From: Brevundimonas mediterranea
GTDB taxonomy: Bacteria > Pseudomonadota > Alphaproteobacteria > Caulobacterales > Caulobacteraceae
Direction: 5' to 3'
Length of the DNA: 64,000 nucleotides
Assembly: GCF_011064825.1 (NCBI RefSeq)
Contig: NZ_CP048751.1
Span: 2,790,001 to 2,854,000 of the forward strand
Shown here: piece by piece, positions 1 through 8,257 of the stretch
How the letters are laid out: each line of letters begins with the position of its first letter
How positions within the stretch are numbered: the first letter of the stretch is position 1
Position numbers and translations under genes: made by a program
The notes under the pieces: generated by a model
What the model saw: only the letters and a program-made list of their open reading frames with translations
What the model was told of the DNA's origin: nothing
Database searches by the model: none

Positions 1-737
1 ACGCGGGCGGGGTCGATGCCGGCGACCGGCGCCGCCTCGTCCAGCAGCTGGGCGAACCGGCGCGGCGTCAGATGGCCGGTGCGGCCGGACGAGGGAAACA
101 GCCAGGGACTGTCGGGCGCCTCGGGCTTTCGCCCATCTTTGCCCTTGAGCCTGGCGTCGCGCGCGGTCAGCCAGGCCTTGATCGCCTCGCGGGCGGCGGT
201 GTTCAAGGGCGCGAGCCGTTCCTTGCCGCCCTTGCCGCGCACGATCAGATAGGCGGGGTCGCGACGCACCGCATCGACCTTGAGCCCCAGCAGCTCCGAG
301 ACCCGCAGCCCCGAGGCGTAGGCCATCTCGACCAGGGCGACCAGGCGCAGCCCTCCTGCGGCGTCGCGCGCGGCGGCGGCGGCCAGCAGGCGGTCGATCT
401 CGTCGCGGCTGAGCAGTTTGGGCAGGGGGCGGCCTTGCTTGGGCGCGTCCAGGCGGCGCGACGGATCGTCCGTGCGCCAGCCCTCGGCCAGGGCGAACCG
501 GTAGAACTGGCGCGCCGAGGAACGACGTCGGGCGGCGGTGGCGGCCGACAGGCCGCGCCGCGACAGGTCGGCGAACCAGACCTCAAGCGCTTCCTGGTCG
601 GCCTGCATCAGGCCGCCGGCCTCGGCCAGGGCGGCCTCGGCGTCCGCCAGGTCGCGGCCGTAGGCGGACAGGGTGTGGGGCGAGGCGTCGCGTTCGACCG
701 CCATCATCTCCAGAAAGGCCTCGATCTGGGGCGTCAT
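1..737 (-). CDS. xerD: Tyrosine recombinase XerD, C-terminal end cut by the window edge
   Basis: Site-specific tyrosine recombinase that resolves chromosome dimers at dif together with XerC. The first 245 residues are present. Residues 1-85 form the SAM-like core-binding domain (starting MTPQIEAFLEMM), and the catalytic domain begins near 107 (LPKLLSRDEIDRLL). The first catalytic Arg is R145 in SGLRVSEL and the beta-hairpin Lys is K169 in VRGKGGKER. The HxxR box and the Tyr nucleophile lie beyond position 1, so completeness cannot be judged. The ATG at 737 faces divergently from aroK; an xerD-aroK-aroB order is common in alphaproteobacteria and favours XerD over XerC. The XerD/XerC choice is an inference from this context. 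Confidence 0.88.
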   Translation of the reverse strand, partial: MTPQIEAFLEMMAVERDASPHTLSAYGRDLADAEAALAEAGGLMQADQEALEVWFADLSRRGLSAATAARRRSSARQFYRFALAEGWRTDDPSRRLDAPKQGRPLPKLLSRDEIDRLLAAAAARDAAGGLRLVALVEMAYASGLRVSELLGLKVDAVRRDPAYLIVRGKGGKERLAPLNTAAREAIKAWLTARDARLKGKDGRKPEAPDSPWLFPSSGRTGHLTPRRFAQLLDEAAPVAGIDPAR

Positions 738-862
738 GACGCGATCCGGTCCCTGGGCGGCTGGCGCGCGGGCGGGCTTGGTGTAGAGGTTTGATCGATC
801 ATGCCTGCCCGTTCCGCCGCCTTCGCCGTCCTTTCGACCGTCCGTTCCGCCGGAGCCGCCGG

Positions 863-1429
863 ATGAGGCGGCGCGCGAATCCGGGCCCGAGCCGCACCAT
901 AGCCCTGGTCGGGCTGATGGGGGTGGGCAAATCGTCGGTGGGGCGGCGGCTGGCCAACCGGCTGAAACTGCCCTTCGCCGACGGCGACGTGGAGATCGAA
1001 TCGGCGGCCGGGATGACGGTGTCCGAAATTTTCGCCGCCCTGGGCGAGGAGGAATTCCGCGCGGGCGAGGCGCGGGTGATCCGTCGCCTGCTGGAAGGGC
1101 CGCCCATTGTCCTGGCCACCGGCGGCGGGGCGATGATGAATGCGGAAACCCGCGCCCTGCTGAAGGAACGGGCCGACACGGTCTGGCTGAGGGCCGATCT
1201 GGCGGTGATCGCCGAACGGGTGGCGCGGCGCGACACCCGGCCGCTGTTGCGGGGCAAGGATCCGCTGGCGGTGCTGACGACCTTGGCCGAAGCCCGCTAT
1301 CCGATCTATGGCGAGGCGGATGTGACCGTGGACGTGGGCCAGGGCTCGCACGGCCAGGCGGTGGACGCCATTCACAAGAACCTGCGCCGGCACTGGCGCC
1401 ACAGACGGCGCGCGGAGACGAGGCGATGA
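863..1429 (+). CDS. aroK: Shikimate kinase
   Basis: Phosphorylates shikimate with ATP in the chorismate pathway (cytoplasm). From the ATG at 863 the protein has 188 residues. The Walker A motif GLMGVGKS is at residues 17-24, DGD follows at the shikimate-binding position, the GGG motif is in ATGGGAMM, and the lid contains RDTRPLL. The same frame stays open upstream to an ATG at 791, but that adds only a low-complexity Arg/Phe-rich stretch ([14 protein letters not shown]), so the shorter start is preferred. The stop overlaps the aroB start by four bases (ATGA at 1426-1429), indicating translational coupling. Confidence 0.93.
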   Translation: MRRRANPGPSRTIALVGLMGVGKSSVGRRLANRLKLPFADGDVEIESAAGMTVSEIFAALGEEEFRAGEARVIRRLLEGPPIVLATGGGAMMNAETRALLKERADTVWLRADLAVIAERVARRDTRPLLRGKDPLAVLTTLAEARYPIYGEADVTVDVGQGSHGQAVDAIHKNLRRHWRHRRRAETRR

Positions 1430-2532
1430 CGATCATTCCGGTCAGCGGCGGGGCCTTTGCGGCCTATGAGGTCGTGGTGGGGCGTGGGCTGCTGGCCCAG
1501 GCGGGCGAACGGATCGCACCCCTGGCCAGGGGACGGACCGTCATCGTCACCGACGAGACCGTTGCGGCGATCCACGCCGCGGCCCTGACCGCGTCCCTGT
1601 CGGCGGCGGGCGTCAAGAGCGAGATCGTGGCCGTGCCGGCGGGCGAGGCCTCCAAGTCCTTCGCCGAGCTGGAGCGGGTGCTGGACCGGCTGCTGGAGAT
1701 CGGGCTGGACCGCAAGGACGTGGTCGTCGCCCTGGGCGGCGGGGTCGTGGGCGATCTGGCCGGTCTGGCGGCGGCGCTGTACATGCGGGGCGTCGACTTC
1801 GTGCAGATTCCGACCACCCTGCTGGCCCAGGTCGATTCGTCGGTCGGCGGCAAGACGGCGATCGACACGCCGCGCGGCAAGAACCTGGTCGGCGCCTTTC
1901 ATCAGCCGCGTCTGGTGCTGGCCGACATCGACGTTCTGGCGACCCTGCCGGCGCGGCAGGTGAAGTCCGGCTGGGCCGAGGTGCTGAAGCACGGGCTGAT
2001 CTGCGACGCGGGCTTCTTCGACTGGCTGGCGGGCGAAGGGTCGGCGGGCGCCGAGGGCGATCCGGCGGCGCTGGAACGGGCCGTGATCCGCTCGGTCGAG
2101 ATCAAGAGCGCCGTGGTTGGCGAGGACGAGAAGGAGGCCGGGCGTCGCGCCCTGCTGAACCTGGGCCACACCTTCGGTCATGCGGTCGAGACGGAAGTGG
2201 GGTTTGACGAAGACGCCCTGGCCCATGGCGAGGCGGTGGCTTTGGGCTGCTGCATGGCCTTCCGGTATTCGGCGCGCGAGGGCCTGTGTTCGGCCGAGGA
2301 TGTGGCGCGGGTCGAGGCGGTGGTCGCGGCGGCGGGCCTGCCGACGCGTCTGGATCAGGCGGGCGTGTTCGGCGCCGACCGGCTGCTGGCCCTGATGGCC
2401 GGCGACAAGAAGGCCGAAGGCGGGGCCCTGACCCTGATCCTGGCGCGCGGGATCGGCCAGGCCTTCGTGTCCAAAGGCATGGACGCGGACAAGGTGCGCG
2501 CCTTCCTGATCGAGGAAGGTGCGACGGCGTGA
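1426..2532 (+). CDS. aroB: 3-dehydroquinate synthase
   Basis: Converts DAHP to 3-dehydroquinate, the second step of the shikimate pathway, using NAD and a divalent metal. 368 residues, normal length. Visible family signatures are the NAD-binding [14 protein letters not shown] segment, [16 protein letters not shown], and the metal-ligand region with [16 protein letters not shown] and HGEAVALG. It is translated from the ATGA overlap with aroK. Its own stop abuts the start of the GNAT gene, so aroK, aroB and the acetyltransferase are probably one transcript. Confidence 0.96.
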   Translation: MTIIPVSGGAFAAYEVVVGRGLLAQAGERIAPLARGRTVIVTDETVAAIHAAALTASLSAAGVKSEIVAVPAGEASKSFAELERVLDRLLEIGLDRKDVVVALGGGVVGDLAGLAAALYMRGVDFVQIPTTLLAQVDSSVGGKTAIDTPRGKNLVGAFHQPRLVLADIDVLATLPARQVKSGWAEVLKHGLICDAGFFDWLAGEGSAGAEGDPAALERAVIRSVEIKSAVVGEDEKEAGRRALLNLGHTFGHAVETEVGFDEDALAHGEAVALGCCMAFRYSAREGLCSAEDVARVEAVVAAAGLPTRLDQAGVFGADRLLALMAGDKKAEGGALTLILARGIGQAFVSKGMDADKVRAFLIEEGATA

Positions 2533-3119
2533 TGCGGATCGTCCCGGTCCCGCTAGAGGATCGGTTCGTGCGGCTGGAGCCGTTCGAGGACGGTCTGAAA
2601 GACGAGGTTCGTGCGGCGCTGAACTGCGATCCCGAGGCCTGGGCCGCCATGGTCGGCTCGGCCCAGGGCGCGCATTTCGACGGCTGGTGGGACAGCGCCC
2701 TGACGGCCATGCGGTCCGGGACGCGGATCGCCTATGCCGTGCGGCGGCGTTTGGACGGGGCGGTGGTCGGCACGACCAGCCTGTACGAGATCAACCCGGC
2801 CTATCGTCGCTGCGAGATCGGCTCGACCTTCTATCGGCCTGAGGCGCGGGGCGGGGCGATCAATCCGGCCTGCAAACGGCTGTTGCTGGGCCATGCGTTC
2901 GATGCAGGCGCCGTGCGGGTCGAGATCATCACCGACGCCGTCAACGCCCGAAGCCGGGCGGCGATCCTCAAACTGGGCGCCAGGGCCGAGGGCGTGCTGA
3001 GGAAGCACAAGATCACTTGGACAGGGCGTGCGCGTGACACTGCGATGTTCGCCGTGATCGACGAAGACTGGCCCGAGGTGCGGGACGGGCTGGATCGAAG
3101 GCTGGCGGCGCTGGCCTAA
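2532..3119 (+). CDS. GNAT-family N-acetyltransferase (RimJ/RimL-like)
   Basis: 195-residue acetyltransferase. The start ATG at 2532 shares its A with the aroB stop (TGATG); a GTG immediately before it (2529) is an equally coupled alternative. The sequence follows the RimJ/RimL layout: LEDRFVRLEPF at the N terminus, a central VVGTTSLYEINPAYRRCEIG strand pair, and the acetyl-CoA loop and helix around AINPACKRLLLGHAF, followed by VNARSRAAILKLGARAEGVLRKH. The acceptor (protein N terminus, amino acid or small molecule) cannot be told from sequence. Position at the end of the aro operon does not by itself suggest a role in aromatic synthesis. Confidence 0.85.
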   Translation: MRIVPVPLEDRFVRLEPFEDGLKDEVRAALNCDPEAWAAMVGSAQGAHFDGWWDSALTAMRSGTRIAYAVRRRLDGAVVGTTSLYEINPAYRRCEIGSTFYRPEARGGAINPACKRLLLGHAFDAGAVRVEIITDAVNARSRAAILKLGARAEGVLRKHKITWTGRARDTAMFAVIDEDWPEVRDGLDRRLAALA

Positions 3120-3574
3120 TCCACCGCTCGGCATTGCGTCGGCTGGCGGCCCTGGACGGACCAGGTGGCGAGGACGCCCTTGCCACGCAGATCGACGTTG
3201 GAGGCGCGGTACCAGATGCCGTCGGCGGCGCGTTCCTGGTACAGGTCGATGGCCTCGCCGGACGAGTTGCGGATGGTCGCCATCTGGCGCGGATTGTCGA
3301 AGTCAACCGACAGGCGTTCGCCGTTGTCGCACAGATAAACGGTGTGGACGACGCGGTTCAGGGTGCGGTCCTGCACCTCGGCGCCGGTGCGCTGGCGGGC
3401 GGTCTGGGCCTCGATGGCGCGTTCCTTGACCTCGTCGCCGGTGCTGGGGGCCTTGTCGGGATCGGGGCCGCAGGCGGCCAGAAGCGCCAGGGCGGCGACA
3501 AGGGCGGGGGCGGCCAGGCCGCGGTGGACGAGGGACGACGGCGGAACCGGCTTGAACAAGACGCTTATCCTCAC
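3116..3574 (-). CDS. Lipoprotein with MliC-like (C-type lysozyme inhibitor) domain
   Basis: 152 residues from a GTG start. An N-terminal hydrophobic segment ends in a lipobox (LALLAACGP, Cys about residue 35). After a charged spacer (about 40-75) comes a domain of the MliC pattern: VYLCDNGERLSVDF, a short beta strand with RNSSGEAIDLYQ, then GIWYRASNVDLRGKG and a C-terminal Cys in PTQCR. The two Cys probably form the disulfide seen in MliC proteins. Known MliC lipoproteins bind and inhibit C-type lysozymes at the outer membrane; inhibition here is inferred. Convergent with the GNAT gene, overlapping it by four bases. Confidence 0.8.
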   Translation of the reverse strand: MRISVLFKPVPPSSLVHRGLAAPALVAALALLAACGPDPDKAPSTGDEVKERAIEAQTARQRTGAEVQDRTLNRVVHTVYLCDNGERLSVDFDNPRQMATIRNSSGEAIDLYQERAADGIWYRASNVDLRGKGVLATWSVQGRQPTQCRAVD

Positions 3575-3598
3575 AACGGCGCCGCTTGGCGCGCCGGT

Positions 3599-4081
3599 CT
3601 AACGTGCGCCGCTCGCGGCCGTTCCCCTCCGTTGACGGAAGAAGGATTTGAGCAGGCCGGACGACTCGTCAGCCAGAAGACCCCAGTCCGTCGTCGGGCG
3701 CCAGTGGCATGTGGGCTGTTCGAACAGGCGGGGGCCGTGGAGCACGGCGCCGCCCTTCGGATCGTCGGCGGCCCAGACCACGCGGCCGATTCGGGCATGG
3801 CTGATGGCGCCGGCGCACATGGCGCAGGGCTCCAGCGTCACATAGAGGGTCAGGCCGGTCAGTCGGTAGTTGTCCAGCGCCGTCGCCGCGCGCCGCATGG
3901 CGACGATCTCGGCGTGGGCGGTGGGGTCGTGCGCCGCAATCGGACCGTTGGCGCCGGTCGAAATTACCTCACCTGAGGCAGGATCGACAAGAATTGCGCC
4001 CACAGGCACCTCTCCTGCGTCCGCCGCCGCTTGCGCTTGGTCCAGCGCCATGCGCATGAACCGCTCATCATGGTCCGCCAT
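3599..4081 (-). CDS. tadA: tRNA-specific adenosine-34 deaminase
   Basis: Deaminates the wobble adenosine of tRNA-Arg(ACG) to inosine. 160 residues, normal length. The cytidine-deaminase zinc site is complete: H56-A57-E58 (HAE, catalytic Glu) and P85-C86-A-M-C89 (PCAMC). The C-terminal motif SGLLKSFFRQRR is typical of TadA. The start ATG at 4081 lies inside the coding region of the divergent pseudouridine synthase, so the two genes overlap head to head by about 12 bases. The frame is open far upstream, but that part is antisense to the neighbour and has no homology, so it is not coding. Confidence 0.95.
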   Translation of the reverse strand: MADHDERFMRMALDQAQAAADAGEVPVGAILVDPASGEVISTGANGPIAAHDPTAHAEIVAMRRAATALDNYRLTGLTLYVTLEPCAMCAGAISHARIGRVVWAADDPKGGAVLHGPRLFEQPTCHWRPTTDWGLLADESSGLLKSFFRQRRGTAASGAR

Positions 4082-5629
4082 ACAGACGACAACGACAAGA
4101 AGCCCCGCGCCCGTCAAGACGAACGGTCGCCCCGGCCCTTTAAATCCTCCGGTCCTCGCAAGAGCGGCGACGGGAAGACCTCCTTCGGCGACAAGCCGCG
4201 CAGCCCTCGCGAAGACGGCCCCAAGCGGTTCGGCGACAAGCCGGACCGGGGAGATCGGCCGCGCGCCGGCAAGGACGGCAAGCCGTCGTCCAATGCGGGC
4301 AAGAGCGACACGCCGCTGCGCGCCGAGCGAATCGCCAAGACCATGGCCCGCGCCGGCATCGCCTCGCGCCGCGAGGTCGAGCGGCTGATCGGCCTGGGCA
4401 AGGTGGCGGTCAACGGCCGCATCCTGGACACGCCGGCCACCCTGGTGACCCGCGACGACGTGATCACGGTCGACGGCAAGCCCATCGGCTCGACCCAGGC
4501 GACGCGCGTCTGGCGCTATCACAAGCCGGCCGGTCTGCTGACCAGCCACAGCGATCCGACCGGACGGCCGACCGTGTTCGACGCCCTGCCGGCGGGTCTG
4601 CCGCGCGTGATCTCGGTCGGGCGGCTCGACCTGGCGACCGAGGGCCTGCTGCTGCTGACCAACGACGGCGAACTGAGCCGGGCGCTGGAACTGCCGGCGA
4701 CCTCGCTGGTGCGTCAGTACCGGGCGCGGGCGCGGGGCAAGATCACCCAGGAACAGTTGGACAAGCTGAAGGACGGCGTGGTCGTGGACGGCGTCTCCTA
4801 CGGTCCGATCGAGGCGACGCTGGACAAGGCCAAGGAAAGCAAGTCCGAGGATGGTCGCGCGCCGGCCAACCTGTGGATCTCGGTCTCGATCACCGAGGGC
4901 AAGAACCGCGAAGTCCGCAAGGTGCTGGAATCGGTCGGGCTGACGGTCAATCGGCTGATCCGCCTGGCCTATGGTCCGTTCCGCCTCGACGTCCTGCCCA
5001 TCGGCTCGGTCGAAGAGGTCGGGCCGCGCGTAATCCGCGAGCTGCTGGCCGACTACATCCGGCCCGAGAACCTGCCGACCGGCAATACGGTCGAGACGCC
5101 CGCGCCCATCCCCGGTCGCCGGGTCTCGACGCCGATCGTCAAGGGACGCTCGGGCTCGGCCATGTCTGACCCGTCGCGCAAGCCCAGCCGCGTCCGCGCC
5201 GCCGAGACGGCCCAGGCCGATGCGGTCGAGCGCCGCGAGCGGCCGCCGAAGAAGGAAGGCTGGGCCAAGGCCGCGCCCAAGACCGGCCATCCGAAGAAGA
5301 GCTTCAAACCGCGCGAGGGCGCGCCGACCGACGGCGAACGCCCGGCCCGCACCTACAAGCCGCGCGAGGAGGGTGATCGTCCCGCACGGGCCTTCAAGCC
5401 CCGCGAGGGGGCTCCGGCCCGCAGCAGCGACGGGCCCAAGCGCGAGTACAAGCCGCGCACGGCGGGCGCTGACGCCGGCAAGCGCGAGTTCAAGCCGCGC
5501 GGCTTCGGCGCAGCCTCGCCCAGCGGACGCGAAACCCGGCCGCCACGGACCGGCGGCGGCAAGCCGGCCGGGCCTTCGGGCACCAGCGGCCGCGCGCCGG
5601 GGGGCAAGCCCCGCACGCCGCGGAGCTGA
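4070..5629 (+). CDS. rluB: RsuA/RluB-family pseudouridine synthase with long basic tails
   Basis: 519 residues from the ATG at 4070. Residues 1-83 are a charged Lys/Arg/Gly/Pro-rich extension. An S4 RNA-binding domain follows (about 84-145; RIAKTMARAGIASRREVERL), then the catalytic domain with GRLDLATEGLLLLTNDG, whose Asp is the nucleophile of this family, and the EGKNREVRKVLE region. The last ~150 residues are a basic tail with five spaced (F/Y)KPR motifs such as SFKPREGAP and TYKPREEGD. RluB modifies 23S rRNA U2605 in E. coli; the exact target here is inferred. Such tails are common in alphaproteobacterial members and probably add nonspecific RNA affinity. rsmD follows after three bases. 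Confidence 0.88.
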   Translation: MVRHTDDNDKKPRARQDERSPRPFKSSGPRKSGDGKTSFGDKPRSPREDGPKRFGDKPDRGDRPRAGKDGKPSSNAGKSDTPLRAERIAKTMARAGIASRREVERLIGLGKVAVNGRILDTPATLVTRDDVITVDGKPIGSTQATRVWRYHKPAGLLTSHSDPTGRPTVFDALPAGLPRVISVGRLDLATEGLLLLTNDGELSRALELPATSLVRQYRARARGKITQEQLDKLKDGVVVDGVSYGPIEATLDKAKESKSEDGRAPANLWISVSITEGKNREVRKVLESVGLTVNRLIRLAYGPFRLDVLPIGSVEEVGPRVIRELLADYIRPENLPTGNTVETPAPIPGRRVSTPIVKGRSGSAMSDPSRKPSRVRAAETAQADAVERRERPPKKEGWAKAAPKTGHPKKSFKPREGAPTDGERPARTYKPREEGDRPARAFKPREGAPARSSDGPKREYKPRTAGADAGKREFKPRGFGAASPSGRETRPPRTGGGKPAGPSGTSGRAPGGKPRTPRS

Positions 5630-5632
5630 GGC

Positions 5633-6196
5633 TTGCGGATCGTTGCGGGAAGCCTGAAGGGGCGGGCCATCGTCGCGCCGGAGGGGCAGGGCACGCGCCC
5701 GACCTCCGACCGCGCGCGGCAGGCGGTGTTCAACGTCCTGGAACACGCCGCCTGGGCCGAGAGCCTGAACGGCGCGCGGGTCATCGACCTGTACGCCGGA
5801 TCGGGCGCCCTGGGGTTCGAGGCGATCAGTCGGGGGGCGGGCTTCTGCCTGTTCGTCGAGACCGATGACGGGGCGCGGGGCGCGATCCGCGAGAACGCCG
5901 ACGCCTATGGGGTGATGGGGCGCACGCGGGTGCATCGGCGCAGCGCGACGGACCTGGGCGTTCGGCCCGGGTCGGACGGCGAGGCCTTCGACATCGCCTT
6001 CCTGGACCCGCCCTATGGCAAGGGGCTGGGGGAGCAGACGTTGGTTCGGCTGATCGAGGGCAACTGGCTGAAGCCCGGCGCCCTGGTGGTGTTCGAGCGC
6101 GGGTCGGACGAGCCGGACATCGACACCCCCGGCTATCAGCGGCTGGATGCGCGGGATTATGGCGCGGCGCGGGTGCTGTTCCTCAAGGTCGCATAG
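5633..6196 (+). CDS. rsmD: 16S rRNA (guanine-966-N2)-methyltransferase RsmD
   Basis: 187 residues with a TTG start three bases after the rluB stop, so it is coupled to that gene; both act on rRNA. N-terminal MRIVAGSLKGR and TRPTSDRARQAVFNVL are diagnostic of RsmD. The SAM-binding motif is DLYAGSGALGFEA and the catalytic motif is DPPY in FLDPPYGKG. The C terminus overlaps the convergent membrane-protein gene by 14 bases. Confidence 0.94.
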   Translation: MRIVAGSLKGRAIVAPEGQGTRPTSDRARQAVFNVLEHAAWAESLNGARVIDLYAGSGALGFEAISRGAGFCLFVETDDGARGAIRENADAYGVMGRTRVHRRSATDLGVRPGSDGEAFDIAFLDPPYGKGLGEQTLVRLIEGNWLKPGALVVFERGSDEPDIDTPGYQRLDARDYGAARVLFLKVA

Positions 6197-6773
6197 CCGG
6201 GTCCGGCGCCGTTTCCGTCAGGGCCTCCAGCGCCGCCTGATGGGCGGCCATGCGGCGGCGGCACAGCCGGGCGTGACGCAGGTAAAAGCCGATACAGACC
6301 GCCAGAAAGACGCCGGCGCCGGCGACCACGGCCCCCGGCTGATCCCGTGCGGGCTCAACGACCCACAGCATGAGGATCAGGAAGACCATGCCCGCCAGGC
6401 TGATGGCGACGCCGGACAGGGCCCAGCGATAGCCGGTGCGGGCCTGGCCCAGGGCCGAGCGCAGCACGGCCTGGGGCGTGTCGGTCAACAGGCCGGGATC
6501 GCCGCGCCGCGACCAAAGCGTCATCCCCAGGGCGAACAGGGCGAAGGCCAGGGCGGCGCCCACGGCGGGCAGAGGAATCCCGCGATAGGCGGCCCAGCCC
6601 ATGGCCGCCAGCACGACCACCCCGCCGCCCATCTCTAGCCAGAAGTTGAGCCGCGCCATCCGGTCGCGGCGGCGCAGCGACCGGATGAAGCCGGCGTCCA
6701 GCCGGGGTTCGGGGTCGGGGGTCTCGGTCCAGGCCTGGGTCAGGTCGGTCCAGTCGTCATCGGGGCGGGTCAT
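6183..6773 (-). CDS. Four-helix membrane protein, partner of the ECF sigma factor
   Basis: 196 residues. A charged cytoplasmic N terminus (residues 1-40, with several Asp, Glu and Arg) precedes four hydrophobic segments: near FWLEMGGGVVVLAAMGWAAY, LPAVGAALAFALFALGMTL, WALSGVAISLAGMVFLILML and AVVAGAGVFLAVCIGFYL. It starts in a four-base overlap with the stop of the sigma factor gene (6770-6773), the usual arrangement of an anti-sigma factor. No zinc-binding HxxxCxxC anti-sigma motif is visible. Role as a membrane anti-sigma factor is an inference from operon structure; I do not recognise a named family. Confidence 0.75.
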   Translation of the reverse strand: MTRPDDDWTDLTQAWTETPDPEPRLDAGFIRSLRRRDRMARLNFWLEMGGGVVVLAAMGWAAYRGIPLPAVGAALAFALFALGMTLWSRRGDPGLLTDTPQAVLRSALGQARTGYRWALSGVAISLAGMVFLILMLWVVEPARDQPGAVVAGAGVFLAVCIGFYLRHARLCRRRMAAHQAALEALTETAPDPAMRP

Positions 6774-7333
6774 GGGCGGACCTCTTGGGACGGTGTGGGG
6801 TTCAGGGCCTCCCGCAGCGCCGCCTTGGCGCGGGTCAGGCGGATGGAGACGGCGTTGGGGTTCAGGCCCAGCATGTCGGCGATCTCGGCCGGGGCGAAGC
6901 CTTCCAGGGTCAGAAGCGCCGGCTGGCGCAGCGACAGGGGCAGGGCGCGCACCGCCTGGCCCAGCCGGTCGTGCAGATCCCGCGTCTCGGCCGCCTCGTG
7001 CGGGGTGGGGGCGTCCGAAGGGGCGGCCTCGTCCAGAGGCTGGCGACGCGGCTCGGCCGCCTCGCGCGCCACATGGGTGACGGCGCGGTTGTGGGCCACG
7101 CGGGCGATGAAATGGCGCAAGGGCGCATCGCCCCGGTGTTTGGGCAGGGCGCGCCAGACGGCCAGCAATATGTCCTGCTCCAGCTCGCGCCGCCGCTCGC
7201 GATCCGCCTCATAGGCCGAGGCGATGCGGCGCAGCATGCCGCCGTGCTCGGCCAGCAGGGCTTCAAAGGTCTGGTCGCGTCCCAAGCGCGGCGGTCTCCG
7301 TGAAAGAATCGTCGGTCGGGATGAAAGACTCAA
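6770..7333 (-). CDS. ECF-type RNA polymerase sigma factor
   Basis: Sigma-70 family protein of the short extracytoplasmic-function class. Region 2 spans FEALLAEHGGMLRRIASAY to LRHFIARVAHNRAVTHV. Region 4 spans LGQAVRALPLSLRQPALL to the helix-turn-helix FAPAEIADMLGLNPNAVSIR. The ATG at 7333 gives 187 residues but has no ribosome-binding site; a TTG at 7285 is preceded by GGAG at a plausible distance, gives 171 residues and starts just before the first conserved residues (LGRDQTFEALL). I think the shorter form is likely. The next gene, coupled by overlap, encodes a membrane protein that could hold it inactive. A small divergent membrane protein gene begins at 7384. Confidence 0.87.
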   Translation of the reverse strand: MSLSSRPTILSRRPPRLGRDQTFEALLAEHGGMLRRIASAYEADRERRRELEQDILLAVWRALPKHRGDAPLRHFIARVAHNRAVTHVAREAAEPRRQPLDEAAPSDAPTPHEAAETRDLHDRLGQAVRALPLSLRQPALLTLEGFAPAEIADMLGLNPNAVSIRLTRAKAALREALNPTPSQEVRP

Positions 7334-7383
7334 GGAAGGGCCGAGACTTTCAGGTCAGGCGTCGAAAAACAAAGGAGTTCGCC

Positions 7384-7677
7384 ATGACGATCGAAACGGG
7401 GACGGTGGAGACGCCGAAAAAGGGCGTGCTGACGCGGGGCAAGGGGTTCCTGAAGGCCCTGGCGGCGGCCCTGCTGGTGGCGGCGGTATGCGCCTGGGCC
7501 GGGTTCGGGCTGGGCCTCTATCTGGATCTGGATCGCGGCGCGCGCATCACCCTGGTCCTCGTCGCGGCGGTGACGACCGAGGCCCTGTTCTGGACCACGG
7601 CGGCCCTGCTGGGGGTGTCGGTGGTCGAGGCGCGCAAGCGGATCTGGCGCAGGATCACGGGACGGGGCCGCGACTGA
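7384..7677 (+). CDS. Small two-helix membrane protein
   Basis: 97 residues. The ATG at 7384 is chosen because AAAGGAG lies just upstream; the open frame extends back to 7300 but without a good ribosome-binding site. Two hydrophobic segments are visible: ALAAALLVAAVCAWAGFGLG and ITLVLVAAVTTEALFWTTAA, followed by a basic tail (EARKRIWRRITGRGRD). No family recognised. It is divergent from the ECF sigma factor gene and separated by about 100 bases, so it may be a target of that sigma factor. This is inferred from position only. Confidence 0.7.
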   Translation: MTIETGTVETPKKGVLTRGKGFLKALAAALLVAAVCAWAGFGLGLYLDLDRGARITLVLVAAVTTEALFWTTAALLGVSVVEARKRIWRRITGRGRD

Positions 7678-7729
7678 TCGTCGAGGCCGACGGCGGGTGC
7701 GACTGCTTCGGGCGCCGGCCGCGCGCCCA

Positions 7730-7867
7730 GCCCCCTCCACCACCGCGCGAAGAGGCGCGGCGGTCCCCCTCCCCCAAGGGGGGAGGAATGCGAACGGCGA
7801 TGACGACCGAAATCCTCCCCCCTTGGGGGAGGTGGATCGCCGGCGAAGCCGGCGAGACGGAGGGGGC
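7730..7867. repeat. Palindromic intergenic repeat, copy A (138 bp)
   Basis: Ends are the perfect 9 bp inverted repeats GCCCCCTCC and GGAGGGGGC. Inside are two G/C hairpins, CCTCCCCCAAGGGGGGAGG and CCTCCCCCCTTGGGGGAGG, and a third, TCGCCGGCGAAGCCGGCGA. Copy B at 8258-8394 is in the same orientation and differs by only a few bases (for example one G fewer in the run after GCGAAGAG). The compound structure resembles a REP doublet. It ends 4 bases before the stop codon of the DUF559 gene. Confidence 0.93.
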
Positions 7868-7871
7868 AAGT

Positions 7872-8222
7872 CTAGCCCCTGAGCCGCAACCCGATCCCCT
7901 CCAGCACCCCGGCCATATCCGCCAGCACATCCCGCGCCGGTATCCGCAGCACGGCGACGCCCCTCTGGTTCAGCCAGTCGGTGCGGCGGGCGTCATGCCG
8001 CGCCTGATCGGGGGCGTCATGGCTGGACCCGTCGATCTCGACCGCCAGCCGGGCCGCGTCGCAGTAGAAGTCGAGGATATAGGGGCCGATCGGATGCTGA
8101 CGCCGGAACCGCGCCCCGCACAGCCCGCGTTTGCGCAACGCCTGCCACAGCAGGACCTCGGGCAGGGTCAGGCTGCGGCGGAGTTCACGGGCGCGATCCA
8201 CGGTTTTGCGCGATGCATCCAT
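7872..8222 (-). CDS. DUF559 (Vsr-like) endonuclease-domain protein
   Basis: 116 residues, the whole protein being one DUF559 domain of the very-short-patch-repair/restriction-endonuclease-like fold. Visible family residues are LTLPEVLLWQALRKR at the N terminus, FRRQHPIGPYILDFYC (Asp of the active site) and LAVEIDGSSHD (Glu and Asp), followed by RTDWLNQRGVAVLRI. A metal-dependent nuclease activity is expected from the fold, but the target of DUF559 proteins is not established to my knowledge. The gene sits exactly between two direct copies of a 138 bp palindromic repeat and otherwise interrupts the space between a small membrane protein gene and the phosphatase gene. Confidence 0.9.
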   Translation of the reverse strand: MDASRKTVDRARELRRSLTLPEVLLWQALRKRGLCGARFRRQHPIGPYILDFYCDAARLAVEIDGSSHDAPDQARHDARRTDWLNQRGVAVLRIPARDVLADMAGVLEGIGLRLRG

Positions 8223-8257
8223 GGCGGGAATGTGCGTCGAGACCCGGTGCGCGGCAA

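Noticed and set aside
792..801. TGATCGATCA palindrome between xerD and aroK
   Set aside because: Short and self-complementary by chance in such sequence; no partner site or promoter pattern around it.
4082..5935. Long upstream extension of the tadA frame
   Set aside because: Antisense to the pseudouridine synthase and rsmD; TadA length and start at 4081 are normal.
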